64,000 nucleotides of DNA. It comes from Medicago truncatula (taxonomy: Eukaryota; Streptophyta; Magnoliopsida; Fabales; Fabaceae). Positions within the stretch are counted from its first letter, which is position 1. Every line of letters starts with the position of its first letter. The position numbers and the translations under genes are program-made. The notes beneath the pieces were generated by a model. That model saw nothing but the letters and a program-made list of their open reading frames with translations, did no database searches and was not told where the DNA came from. Shown piece by piece: positions 11,541 to 22,879 of this stretch. The stretch spans positions 24,177,591 through 24,241,590 of the forward strand of contig NC_053044.1 in NCBI RefSeq assembly GCF_003473485.1, in the 5' to 3' direction.

Positions 11541-12369
11541 CTATGGCTGGACAAAAATGTGTCATCCGACCCAAACCGTCTGAATCGGAAGGCCTATTGG
11601 CGTTCGGCTCGGTTCAAGCGGATATAACGATTTAAACGGGCTATTAAATTCGGTTTTTAATGGACCCATACGGTCGGTTACGGGTGTGCAAATCAAACCC
11701 AGCGAAAACCGTAAACCGACTGAGTACTCAATTCAAATTGGCTTAAGATGCTTGACTCAGTCTCAGAGTATTGTCACATCATTTTTGTCTTGGAAGTCAC
11801 ATGCACTTTATCCAAGTCATTAAAAAATTATATTTTCTAGCTAGTCTTCCGCACCTATTCAATAGTAACGTGCAATCAATACCAACATCAGTTCAACGAA
11901 TAATAAGAAACAATAAAAATGAATAATTTATATAGTCTCTTCTCTTGTTCATCATCAGTATGAGTGTCTCTCTTTTGCTTCCAGTTCAATTTTTTATTTT
12001 GTCTCCTCATCTTCAAAACAAGAATGAATGCATGTTAGAGTCTGCTTCCAATTAAATCATTAGACCAACTCCACCTTCATCTCTACACACATTCTTCATC
12101 TCTGTTCTATCTCATACACACATCTGGTAAAATGAAAGATTTAAACTTCTGGCTTCAGGTTTTTTTTTCCTTATGTTTTTTGAAGCTTATGTGTTTCTTT
12201 TTTGAGGTCCTGAAATCCGACGAAACCGAACCGCTCGAACTGTAAACCAAAAAACCCGTCATCCGAGCTAACCGTCTAAGTAAACGGACGGGATTGAGTT
12301 TCATTCTGTCACTCGGATTTGGATTTTTCAACCAAAATCCGACCGAACCGTCCGATTGTCCACCCATAG
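11541..12369. mobile_element. Putative non-autonomous DNA transposon, about 830 bp
   Basis: The ends are CTATGGCTGGACAA and the reverse complement of TTGTCCACCCATAG, a 13/14 inverted match. Both subterminal regions hold many CCGAACCG/CGGTTCGG-like repeats (11565-11735 and 12215-12355). Ends of the form TAGGGGTGGACAA with such subterminal repeats are seen in plant hAT-like elements. A clear target duplication is not visible, so the superfamily remains open. No coding sequence. Confidence 0.5.
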
Positions 12370-12674
12370 GAAACAATAAAAACCAAAAACCAAAACCACT
12401 TATTGTATTGAACTTGTGTGTGCCAACGTGTTACACTTGTTTGGGCAAGTTTTATCCAAATTTAACAATTGCATTTTATCCTTTATTTCTTAAGCTCAAA
12501 TATTTTTAGGGAACAAGTTATTTTATCCTTTTTCCTTCAAAAAAGTTATTGTATCCTTTTAAGAATATGTTTTTGCAACTAAAAAATACTCACACAAAGA
12601 TGTTAAATACAATAATATCAGAATTCATTTATAAAATAAAATCTAAATATATTTTTTCATCTTTAAAACTTAAA

Positions 12675-13030
12675 GGCTTAATTGCACCTTTCCCCCCTAT
12701 CTTTTGTTAATTGTGCGATTTTGCACCCCCTCTTTTTTTTTGAGCGATTTTGCACCCTATCTTTTGCCAACTGTGTTTTGTTCAAAATCATCATTAAAAG
12801 AGGGGAAAATGGGCAAAAGATAGGGTGCAAAATCGCTCAAAAAATATAAGTGAGGGTGCAAAATCGCACAATTAGCAAAATGATAAGGGGCAAAAGTGCA
12901 ATTGAACACAAAGATGGGGTGCAAAATCAGAAAGGGGGCAAAAAGATGGGGTGCAAAATCGCTCAAAAAAAAAAAGGGGTGCAAAATCGCACAATTGGCA
13001 AAAGATAGGGGGGAAAAGTGCAATTAAGCC
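12675..13030. mobile_element. Foldback MITE, Mutator-type, 356 bp
   Basis: It starts GGCTTAATTGCACCTTTC and ends with the inverse. Internal sequence repeats GATTTTGCACCCC motifs in both orientations, so the element is built from several copies of the same arm. It is flanked by a perfect 9-bp direct repeat AAACTTAAA (12666-12674 and 13031-13039). It shares the GGCTTAATTGCAC end with the MITE at 26235-26527. Confidence 0.85.
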
Positions 13031-13337
13031 AAACTTAAAATAGGGATTTATTAATATTATCTCAACAAATACATCAGGGATAGTTCGGGAAATTTATATA
13101 TTTAAACTGTAGCAATTACAGTTTAAGCGTGCAACAAACATTTTCTCTTCCCTCCATTTACTGGTGCACGCTGTTTTAGAAAAACTATTAGAAACATCTC
13201 ATAATCTTCTACCAACACTTCATCAATCTCCCATTCAGCTTTTACACATTCTCTCTCCTTACAAACCGATTGACATTCCTCATAACTTCTTCTCACTTCA
13301 ATCTCCAGTAAATCATTTCTACCCATCAAACCTCAAC

Positions 13338-13907
13338 ATGATTTTTGTAAAAGATCAAAAATTCAAGATGTTAGGAGCATCTGATTCAACTCATAGTCTT
13401 GAAAACACAACACAAACCTCTCAACAGGATCAGGGTACTCTCTCAAATACTAATGATGCTTCTTCTGAAGTTGCCAAAAATATTGATGTATCATCTGTTC
13501 TCGGTCGTGTTCCTATCAAAAATAAGACAATGAATCCTATTGTAAAAAGGGTTAATCCCTCATGTGTAAGATACTCAACAACTCCCTCAGCGTCTCCTGA
13601 TATTCCAACTAGCAAGACCAAAGCTGATAACTCCGTAAATGACATGACTAGTCAGCATGATGATTCTTTAGGTACTGATAATGTCAATCATAGTGTTACT
13701 AGTTCTGATCTTGATCCTAAGATGTCTAAATTTGTCAGTTCTATCAAAACTTCTGAAAGACTCATCTCTGATTCTATGAATCAAGAAAACCCTAGAACTG
13801 TTGAGAAATATGTTCAAACAAATATGGTTGATAAACTGATTACTACTAACACTGAAGAGTCACCCTCTGGAAACTTAGTAATTAACCATGAATCTGATAA
13901 GTTTTGA
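13338..13907 (+). CDS. Uncharacterised Ser/Thr/Asn-rich ORF, probably transposon-derived and truncated
   Basis: From the first ATG the frame gives 189 residues; the open frame extends upstream without ATG to 13164. The protein is rich in Ser, Thr, Asn and Asp, has no membrane span or recognised domain, and no Cys/His cluster. It lies between the remains of a Copia element and the joint with the second MADS unit. The unit 2 sequence starts at GACAAATT (13906), inside the stop codon TGA (13905-13907), so the natural C-terminus is probably lost. The composition recalls accessory (envelope-like) ORFs of long plant Copia elements, but I cannot confirm that. Confidence 0.35.
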   Translation: MIFVKDQKFKMLGASDSTHSLENTTQTSQQDQGTLSNTNDASSEVAKNIDVSSVLGRVPIKNKTMNPIVKRVNPSCVRYSTTPSASPDIPTSKTKADNSVNDMTSQHDDSLGTDNVNHSVTSSDLDPKMSKFVSSIKTSERLISDSMNQENPRTVEKYVQTNMVDKLITTNTEESPSGNLVINHESDKF

Positions 13908-14026
13908 CAAATTAAACTTCCCTTTTTATTTAGTATTCAAACTTATATACCATTCGGTCACTATTATAAGAAAAAGAATTATGAAAAGATTTGGAAACAA
14001 GGTAAGAAATGACAAATACAATAAAT

Positions 14027-14073
<47 letters not shown>

Positions 14074-14135
14074 AAAAAAATAAATAACATATATTTTTAA
14101 AAAATATAATATTAATTAGTAATGAAATGTTTAAT

Positions 14136-16759
14136 TTTTTTTTATTGATAAGCAAGGAACGTAGACAGACATCAAGAGGCATCATCGACATTCCAACTAG
14201 GTTGGCGCCCTGAGAGACCTCCATCCTATGTCGCCACGCTCTAAAAATTTTAATAAAAAAGGGGAAAAATAATTACAAAAGGAGGGGGGACTAGACCAAA
14301 ACCCTCAAAAAACAAAAAGAGAAGGAAACAGAAAATAAACAGAAGAAACAATAAAAAAACAACAAAAAAACAGATCATGGGAATCTGTAATTTGGAAGTC
14401 CACATCTATCCCTATAGAAATCAAGCCTTAAATCAATAGGAAAAGTGTCTAGCCAAACTACACCAACACTGGAGTGACCCATAGAAGCCAACCTATCTGC
14501 GCAACTGTTTCCTCTAATATTCCAATAGAGACAATTCATTGATCAGTGGATTTATTGTCACCCCGTGCACGGGTTTTAGAAGGCTTCTTTGAAAGAACAT
14601 GTTGGACCTTCAGTTTCTGCTTCTGATTTCTTGTAAGAACCGACATAACTCCTGCAGATGCGTCAGCTGCAGCTTCAACTGCTGATTGAGCATATCATAC
14701 TCTCGGACTATTTCCTACAGATCTAAACCATGTTGAATGTTCTTGCTAGGATGTACCTCTTGTCTTTGTAATGTACCAACCTCTTGTGTTTTGTTCGTAG
14801 ACATACCATGTGGACCAGCAAGAGCATCATAATTACCAATTCGAGCATCATAGAATTTTCAGTAGTAACAATGTCCAAATTCACGTGATGGCCCTGTAGG
14901 TCAGCCTCTAACTCATGCATGTCAACATGTTAATCAATGAATGATCTTGAAACATTCTCAGGAGCACCCGTGGGACTCTCCACCAGCTCTCGTGGGCTCA
15001 CATGATCAAGCTCCACATCATCCTGAAGCGGATCAGAAACCTCATCGACTGTGGGTATCTCCAACTCCTCCAATGATATCTGAGTTGTCTGTTCCACTCC
15101 GTCAGGTCGTGCGTCCTCACTCCCAAGAGGGGATGAGTGTGTGACACGCTCAATGGAACCGTTGGGACTCTCCACCAGCTCCCTCGAGTTCACAGGATTG
15201 TGTCTCACACCATCCAGAGGCGAGTTGGTAACAACAGACACCATGGGGTTCTCCACCACCTCCCGCGATGTCTGTTGAGACCTTCCCGCTTCTACAGGTT
15301 GCACGTCATCGTGCGCTACATGGGAAACAACCTTCTCCAACACAGGTGTAGGCCTATCTGACTCATCAGTCGAAATACGATCAATTCTGTAAAAAACATT
15401 ATGAAGCGGAAAACTGAACGACTTTGATGATATGTCTGATATTGATACTGCAGGTAAAGAAACCAGAATTGATTGAGTATATGTGTTGACCGGAATTGGT
15501 GTAGCCGGTGTTGTCTGGGTAACTGGGACTGTCATCCTGGTAGTGGTAGTAACTGTAGAACTAACAAACGAAACCCACGTCCCTTTACCTTCAATGGCCG
15601 AGTAGAAGGACCCATATCCTTGCTTTGTGGTGCCTTAGGGGACGCAGCCACATTATCTTTAACCTGTTGTTTCCCTCGATTTTCTTTATCCTTGGCGGCT
15701 TGCGGATTTAACCATTTGCAAGTATTGATATTATGACCAATGGAGTAACAATGATGGCAAAACAGAGGTCTCCGCTCATATTGGATTTCCACCATTAACG
15801 CAAAACCATCGCATTCAACAAGAATCTCATCATATGCTTTCTTCGATAAATCAATGTCCACCAAAATGCGAGCATAATGACCAAAAATACGATTTCTAGT
15901 TGGTCCATCAATATCAATAGGTGTCCGCACTTGCAATTTCCTTCAAGGTCCTCTCCCGCCAATATTCTTGCGGTAATTCTACCAAACGTATCCAAAGTCC
16001 TTGGTCCATTGTGAAAATCTCAACAAACTAGGCTTAAGATTTACAGTTCCTACTGCCCATATTTTTTTTAAGTCCTCCGTTGAGTCAAAGTGAAAGTCAT
16101 AATACCCCTTACCAAGAGGCACCATTTTCCAACTTGCCGTTGTCTTCCAAATTTTTCCAATTTTAATACTGAGATCACGTGCAGAGTAAGGTTTGTCCCC
16201 TTTGTTAAGAGTCAATCGAGCCCTTAACACTTTCCGACAATCTTCTAGTCCCTTAACACACGGCCATTGGCACGCGTATGCCATCTGTAAACTGAAATTG
16301 AACCACCAAGACCAGTCCTAGTATTGATACACGTGTGGTTTAACCTTTGTAATGCACCGAGTCACTAACGCGGTTGCGTGACCCCAATTTTAAGAATCAG
16401 TACCAGTGAATACGAATTCTGTTCGACACAGTACAGTGAGGAAAATCACAGCAGCAATGTATATGCGATTCAAAAGAATGGCGCGCAATTGATCAAAGAA
16501 ACTGATGCTGATAAAAAAACAGTAAAGGGAGAACCTTGCCGGAAATCCTTACAGGAGAATTAAAGCAGCTGACGGAACCCTAACTCTTGCGCGCGTCCCT
16601 TTGAAGGAAAAAAATCCTTTAATTATAATTCCTGACAGCAATTCCTACCGAACAGTAGCGAAGCAACAATAAGCAACAATTGGAATCCACGATCAAAGAA
16701 TTAGCACCAATTGAAAATTGACCGAATTAGTATTGACCGAATTAGTAAGGTTTGTCCCC
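14136..16759 (-). mobile_element. LINE (L1-type non-LTR element) remnant inserted in unit 2
   Basis: Unit 1 has no counterpart of this stretch, which defines the insertion. A T-run at the left end (14135-14143) is the poly(A) tail of a minus-strand element. Flanking TTTAAT occurs at both edges (14130-14135 and 16760-16765) and may be a short target duplication. The minus strand encodes a broken ORF1 (DUF4283 plus CCHC knuckle). No reverse transcriptase is present. Near the right end, 16745-16762 repeats a string from ORF1 (16186-16203), which suggests template switching during insertion. Confidence 0.75.
14930..16284 (-). pseudogene. LINE ORF1 (DUF4283/zinc-knuckle) pseudogene
   Basis: The minus strand from 16284 reads a DUF4283-type domain (LNKGDKPYSARDLSIKIGK, then WKMVPLGKGYYDFHF and NLKPSLLRFSQWTKDFG). 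A frameshift near 15940-15980 moves to the frame containing FGHYARILVDIDLSKKAYDE and the knuckle FCHHCYSIGHNINTCKW. A second shift near 15535 enters an acidic Ser/Pro tail. That tail (15535 to 14930) holds three variant repeats of a (S)RE(L/V)VE(S/N)P unit. DUF4283 plus CCHC is the usual ORF1 of plant L1 elements. It is not functional. Confidence 0.8.
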
Positions 16760-17409
16760 TTTAATACAAAATATAAATAAATAAAAAATCATGGAGTTTT
16801 CAAATTAATATTTACTCTTCTATTCAATAACCTAACAGTGGTCTTTTTATGGGTTATTTTCAATCCTTTTGTGGTTTGAATCTCATGCGATATCAATAAT
16901 AATTTTTTCATTTTAAAAAATAGAACAAAAATAATAATAATCGCAATTCGTATTTTAAAAATAATAATTTTAATTGTTTGACAATTCATATTTATCGTAT
17001 CACTTAGTATACTGTCTTTTTATTTTTACGTCAGGTAAAAAAAGACAGACTACAATGGATACTACAACTATGTACAACATCATCATTCTTATCATTGTAC
17101 TAGGCTTTCGTTTTAATTTTAAAATATATAAAGTAATATGAACATAATTATTTCAAATTCTTTGAATTGTCCAGGTACAATTTATCTAACAATTGTTGAA
17201 TACGGTAAAGTATATATAATTGGAAAAAGAATAATTTAAAAAAAAAAATTGAATTATCTTCCATATAAGCCATGTAAAAAGAGATTTCATGATAATCTCT
17301 CAATCCAGCAAATATTTTAATGTAATGAAAAGACACGACGTTTGAAAAAGAACCGCGTCTTGAAAATACACTCACAAAATTTGAGCGGAAATGTACTCAC
17401 AAAATTTGT

Positions 17410-17419
17410 CTATAAAAGG
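17410..17419 (+). promoter_or_regulatory. TATA box of MADS copy 2
   Basis: CTATAAAAGG lies about 100 bp upstream of ATG 17516 and is conserved with 3509-3518. It places the transcription start near 17440. Confidence 0.6.
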
Positions 17420-17515
17420 ACTCATTCACACCCAATTCCAATGTACCATTTCTTAGCCAAAATTTACAAACATACTCACCCACCCTTTTCTTTTCTCTCT
17501 TTTTGTGCTTCAACC

Positions 17516-18220
17516 ATGTCAAGTGGAAGGAAAAGTCGAGGTCGCCAAAAGATTGAGATCAAAAAAATTAGCAACGAGAGCAACTTGCAAGTGACTTTCT
17601 CGAAGCGCCGTAGTGGGCTCTTCAAGAAAGCCAGTGAGCTTTGCACCCTATGCGGTGCAGATGTTGCTCTCATTGTTTTCTCACCTGGAGAGAAGGTATT
17701 TTCATTTGGCCACCCCAATCTTGATGCGGTCATAGATCGTTATCTCTCTCGGGTCCCACCCCAAAACTATGGTACCATGCAATTCATTGAGGCTCACCGT
17801 AGCGCCAACGTGCGCGAGCTCAATACTCAGCTGACTCAAACCAACCAGCTACTGGACATCGAGAAGAAACGTGCTGAAGAGTTGATCCACTTGCGTAAGA
17901 CGGTCGAGACTCAATTTTGGTGGGCTGGTCCCATTGATGGGATGAATCAGGCCCAACTTGAATTATTCAAGAAGGCTCTAGATGAACTTAAGAAAATTGT
18001 TGATCATCATGTTGATAGGCTTGTAATCCAAGGTGCTCCCACTCAAACCTTTCCGTTTTTTGTTGGAAGCAATTCATCCTTTAACATGCCTCTCCATCAT
18101 CAACTAAATCCTCCACAAGCTCAGATGCTTCCAGCACAGTTTTATCAGAACCCTATGTTGCAACCTCATTTGTTTGGCTTCAACAATATAGGGGGAGGAG
18201 GTGGAAATGGACCCTCCTGA
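17516..18220 (+). CDS. Type I MADS-box transcription factor, AGL62-like (intact)
   Basis: A single-exon gene of 234 residues. Residues about 6-66 are a complete MADS domain ([45 protein letters not shown]), diagnostic of M-alpha type I proteins such as Arabidopsis AGL61/AGL62. A coiled region follows (about 100-170: [20 protein letters not shown], later LFKKALDELKKIVDHH). The C-terminus is rich in Pro, Gln, Asn and Gly (QAQMLPAQFYQNP, GGGGG). The open frame extends upstream, but no ATG precedes 17516 and the TATA box lies within that extension, so 17516 is the start. Family members regulate endosperm development as heterodimers with other type I proteins. It differs from copy 1 by the absence of the 2-bp deletion and scattered substitutions. 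Which paralogue is expressed cannot be told. Confidence 0.9.
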   Translation: MSSGRKSRGRQKIEIKKISNESNLQVTFSKRRSGLFKKASELCTLCGADVALIVFSPGEKVFSFGHPNLDAVIDRYLSRVPPQNYGTMQFIEAHRSANVRELNTQLTQTNQLLDIEKKRAEELIHLRKTVETQFWWAGPIDGMNQAQLELFKKALDELKKIVDHHVDRLVIQGAPTQTFPFFVGSNSSFNMPLHHQLNPPQAQMLPAQFYQNPMLQPHLFGFNNIGGGGGNGPS

Positions 18221-18888
18221 TTCTTTTGATCAGAGCCCTTAGATCCGTCTCAAGATGCCCGTGTCAATTTATTTTAATGTTTTTTTTTTGTTTCATGTTG
18301 TTAAAAATTAATTTCGATTGGAGCCCGCATGCTTAACATAGTTTCATGTATGTGACTTAGTTAGGCATAATCTTAGTGTTATCGGGCCTTTCATTGTCTT
18401 TATTATCTACTTAGAAGTTGAAGTTTTATTTGTATTGTATTATTTATTTTTTGAATAAAGGGCATCTTATTTATCTATATTTCCACATCGCTTTAAAGTT
18501 TTATTTAATCTCTTTAAGTCCAATATGAATTTGTTTCATTCCCTCATCATTTTTTTAATCATCAGTTGTGAGTTTTAAAATCATGGTCAAGTGTAAAAAA
18601 AGTGGATCGAGGATAACAATTTATATTTGTGCTAAAATCAATTAAAATTTATTGGATAATTTACATATTTTTTTTGGTTTTCCACAATTTATTCCATTGA
18701 AGATAATCCTATTTGAAATATGTTAGACACAAATGTGGATACATCTTTCATCTGCCACGATGTGCTAATTTAATGTCTTTCGTTAGACCAAACCTCTCGT
18801 TGGTAACTTAAGCATTATGATGATGTATCATGTATGTAATTAAAAAATTTAATTCATTATTAAAGGCTTCACTATATGTTAACTTTAT

Positions 18889-21044
18889 GGTTTAAATATG
18901 TCTATAGTCCCTGCAAATAGGGCTCAGTTGAATTTTCGTCCATGTACTTACTAATCCTCCCTTTTTTTTCCTGCAATTATTAATCATTTGAGTTTTGGTC
19001 CTAAACCCATTTGATTACTGATGTGACATTCGATTACTGAGGTTGCATTGACGTGGCATAAACTGACTGGTACAAGACCATGATGAGTCAACAAATACCA
19101 CATAAATTGACCTTTTTGCCCTTAATAGAATCAGAAAACACCAAAGTTCCCTCTTCTATCTAACCTTCTTCTTCAATCTCTCGTCCTCTTCTCTTTCTCC
19201 ACCACCACCGTCGTTGCCGCCACCACCACCACCAATATACAAGCACCGACCAGGATCTGTACATAATCACAAATTCGGCGCAACAATATACTTCAAAATT
19301 GTTGGGTTTTTAGACATATGTTGGCTGTATTTTGTTAAACCTTTAGTTATAGCAAGATGTCAGACATAATGCCTTAACATTCTGGCACGAGATCAGAATG
19401 TGCCTTGATCCGCTTCTTGGAGATTCGCTTTTAATCGTGAATATTTTCATATAATATCTAAAGATTTGTATCATGGGAAGAGTTGACCAAGTTAGCGAGG
19501 TTTTAGAAGCAGCGGAAGGCAGTTTGTGCATATCTTAGTCCTTAAGAATGTTTTTGCAACATTTAAGGAAACATCCGATCTTCTTCAAATAACTTGTGCT
19601 GAAATATCGAGATTTCAACTAATCTTTAGCCAAGACTTACGCATCACACCTATTATGCGTTCAGGCTATATAAACAAAGACAGAAGACCTAATTCACTAT
19701 TGAAGACGCAATTGAAAAAGTCATCTAGGGTTTTAGTTTGTCGTTGTTATTTGTGAGCCACTCTTATATCTCTTTGATATTAGAGTTGGACTTTTGTAAT
19801 TGAGTTGTAATACTCTAAATCTATCTAAGCTTTTAAGCACAAGTTGATTCTTTTTCTAGGAGAGTGTCTCTATATTTGATAAGGATTTCAAGGACGGTCA
19901 TTGGTCTGTGACTAAGAGGAAGTGAGTGGGTTCTCATATTTTGGACTAGTGAGAGTCTTAGGTAGAAATACCACGGGTAGTGATTAAGTGAGAAGTTAGT
20001 AGGTTGGTGAAAGCTTTTATGTATGCTTTAAATTGATACTATTGTAGTGGATTTCCTTCCTGGTTTGGTAGCCCCCAGATGTAGGTGAAGTTGCACCGAA
20101 CTATGTCAACAAATATTCTGAGTTATTTTCTTTACCCTTTAATTATATTGATTATTTGTGATTACTATTGTCACGATGTTTTGACTTCTTGCGAGAGACA
20201 TCTCACTGGTCATAACATTGTGTACATAACTTGTTATTACTACGTGCCGAAATTTCAAAAATCTAAATGAAACACAACACCTCACAAGCGCTGCCACCAT
20301 GGAACAACCGAAGCCGGAAACAAACACGGAAACCCGCATCCCGAACGGAGACGTCGCCGCCGCAACAAAGGGAGCCTGATCTGGATCAAACATCAGTCAT
20401 GGCTTCAACTGTAATCCATCCTGGATTGCAAGTCCCTACTTCTCAATCCATTGATTTAGCCTTCAAAACATGTTTGATTCAAACATCAAAACCCACGACC
20501 AAGAAGAAAAAATCAACAAAAAAGAAACTTTTCAAAACAATCCCAATAACAATGGTCGTGAAGATGGAAGGTTGGCAATTGAAGTAAAAAAGGTCCCACC
20601 AAGTACCTCATGTTTTCAAGCTGATAGATATCAAAGAGAAAGGAACAACAATATACTTTCTTCTTGTGGTCTCTATGAGTAAAACGTTAATCTGAATTTT
20701 TTCCCAAATCGTGAAACAGAGATCACAGAGAGGGAAGAAGAAGAGGGAATGAGGAAGAAAGAAGACAAGGGTGTTTTGGTCTTTTCTCATGTGTATGGAT
20801 GCATTAAGGGTAAAATGGTCATTCATGTACAAAATGTTGAGTCATCGAGGTCCTCTCCCAGTCACGTTGTGTCACATCACTGACACGTCATTAATTACGT
20901 GCCACATAAGCAAGCATTCAGATGTAATTAAGACCAAAACTCAAATGATTAATAATTACTGGATAAAATGGAAGAATTAGTAAGTACAAGGATGAAAATT
21001 CAAACGAAACCCATTTACAGGAACTATAGACACATATTTAAGCC
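18889..21044. mobile_element. Mutator-like element with long inverted ends, split by a Copia LTR
   Basis: The left end GGTTTAAATATGTCTATAG is matched by the reverse complement of the right end (GGCTTAAATATGTGTCTATAG). The arms stay inverted-similar for roughly 330 bp each (18889-19220 and about 20700-21044), including the CTCAAATGATTAATAAT block. Flanks TAACTTTAT and AAGTTTTAT are compatible with a decayed 9-bp duplication. The interior after the LTR (20227-20690) has short open frames but no transposase motifs. The LTR at 19300-20226 is a later insertion. Confidence 0.7.
19300..20226 (+). mobile_element. Copia LTR without internal region (unit 2)
   Basis: It is the same LTR as 5377-6302, from TGTTGGGTTTTTAG to TGTGTACA. 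No primer-binding site or gag follows; instead the Mutator-like interior resumes. That is the form of a solo LTR, but flanks AAAAT and TAACT do not match, so it may have arisen by recombination between different insertions or with loss of one flank. Confidence 0.7.
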
Positions 21045-21305
21045 AAGTTTTATTGTGTAAATTCTCCTTGAGACGGGTGGTTCTTTTTCTGATTTTCTAT
21101 GAGATGCATCTCAGTTAATCTAAACTTTTATGGGAAAAAACTTTATATATACATATGTATCATCTAAGTTAATTATTTCTCTCAAAAACAAAATCTAGTT
21201 AAATATATGTTATATTAAATGCTTGAGATTTATGCTTAACCTACTGTGTAGATTTGTCCATCACTACATATCCTCCCGCTCAAATCCTAGACAACGTGGA
21301 GAAAC

Positions 21306-22216
21306 CTTATCCTTCATATCCTCTCCTTTTTAAATGCCCAAAACGCCGTTCAAACTTGCATTTTATCCACACGATATACCAATCTCTGAAAACGTCTACC
21401 AGCTCTTAGATTATATTGTAGAGACTTTAGAACTTACAAGATATTCACCAAATTCGTGTCTAAGATTTTATCTCTTCGCGATTCCTCCATCACATTAGAG
21501 GCTCTTGATTTTAAGCGCCATATTGGTCCCTTAGAGCCTCACATACTTGAAAGGATTGTGAATTACGCTATTAAACACAATGTCCAGCGATTACGACTTA
21601 ATGTCACTAGTGACATTGCATTGATTCCGACTAGCTTGTATTCGTTTTAGAGTTTAACACATCTTAAGCTTTCTGTTTACTCTGACGCAGAGCGTAGAAC
21701 ACAGTTTCCAAACTGTTTCAGTCTGCCGGCATTAACCTATCTTAAGCTTTCTATGCATTCAGATCATGAAAATCTGTTTCCGGATTCTCTTGATTTGCCG
21801 GCATTAACTAGCTTGCATCTACAACATTTCACATTTTGTGTTGGTGATAATGACCATGCCGAGCCATTTTCTGCCTTTAACAGGTTGAATAGTTTGCTCA
21901 TTTCTAATTGTGCTGTAAGGGGGGCACAAACTCTTTGCATATTGAGTGCGACACTTGTCAACTTAACTCCGTATCAGCATGATCACAAAAACTACTATTA
22001 CGGAATTGATCTACGTGCTCCAAGTCTTTGTACTTTTACTTTTTATGGTACTCCTTATCAGAATATATCTGGGGGCGATATTTCTTCTCTTAAACATGTA
22101 GATATGCATGCAGAAGTAGATTCATTTCATCGGGATTCGCCTCCTTTGTTTCTATTAAGCTGGCTCATAGAGTTTGCTGATATAAAATCATTGACCGTCA
22201 CTGCAACTACTCTTCA
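21306..22216 (+). pseudogene. F-box/LRR pseudogene (copy C), two nonsense codons
   Basis: One continuous frame is homologous to the F-box/LRR exons at 24983-26059 and 38106-39197. It starts within the F-box (LILHILSFLNAQNAVQTC) and carries TGA at 21387 (a Trp in the paralogues) and TAG at 21648 (a Gln). The LRR part (LFPDSLDLPALTSL, SLLISNC, LRAPSLCTFTF, FADIKSLTVTATTLQ) is otherwise well kept, down to the conserved splice donor CAG/GTACTTTAG at 22217. The N-terminus is scrambled and the second exon of the paralogues is absent downstream. It lies in the opposite orientation to the two genes. Confidence 0.88.
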
Positions 22217-22226
22217 GGTACTTTAG

Positions 22227-22762
22227 AGTATTACAACCAGCATAGAGTAATACAATAGTTTTTCCAAACTTCAATCTAACAAAAATGCCCAATACATTTT
22301 TTTTATATTTACGGAGAATTTAATGAAGGGAACTTATGAAATATTTAAGGCGAATAAATTCATTTTAATTTGTGAGTGAAGTTATATTAATATTTCAACC
22401 ATTTATAAGATTATCTCATTGTTTTTCTTCTTTTTTAGTAAGTGCTAGTTGAAATAATTACACAAACTAACTTATAGTATTCTATTATTATCGTTTATTA
22501 TACAATTTTAAGCTTATATTATTATCTATACGACTCTGTTACTCACAACTTGCACCACTGAACTGGTGCTTAGTTTGAGTTCAAGTTGCCTGCTCCCACT
22601 TGAACTTAACTTATGAAATTAAAATGGAGCTTCTGGTACATTTGTAAGAGTTGTGTAGGTAACATAATTCTCTATAGCTTCATTTGACTTCTTGCTTCTT
22701 ACATGACCTTATTTGATCGACAGGAACCCAGTTGTTATAGTCTTCAGAGTTCAAATGCAATA
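22227..22762 (+). other. Intron-like and 3' tail sequence of the F-box pseudogene
   Basis: This corresponds, in inverted orientation, to the 3' flanks of the two F-box genes (23900-23950 and 36640-37130). It includes an ATTTGATC-GACAG acceptor-like site at 22714-22725. No independent gene is seen. Confidence 0.5.
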
Positions 22763-22879
22763 CAAGTATGGACATACATACTTGGAAACTTCGATTAGAA
22801 GATATTAAGTGATCCATTGTTGCCATTGTTGCCGAGCTTTGGGGTGTCATTTATGGTTTAGTGCTCATATCAGTTCGTG

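Larger units (their letters stand above)
13906..20226. repeat. MADS segmental duplication, unit 2
   Basis: This is homologous to 2502-6302. Its first 230 bp (13906-14135) and the part from 16760 onward flank a LINE insertion that is absent from unit 1. It contains the intact MADS gene, the Mutator-like left arm and the Copia LTR. Confidence 0.88.

Noticed and set aside
20267..20682. Two overlapping frames in the Mutator-like interior, one Lys-rich
   Set aside because: Low-complexity Lys/Thr runs without a domain; probably non-coding interior or an unrecognisable captured fragment.
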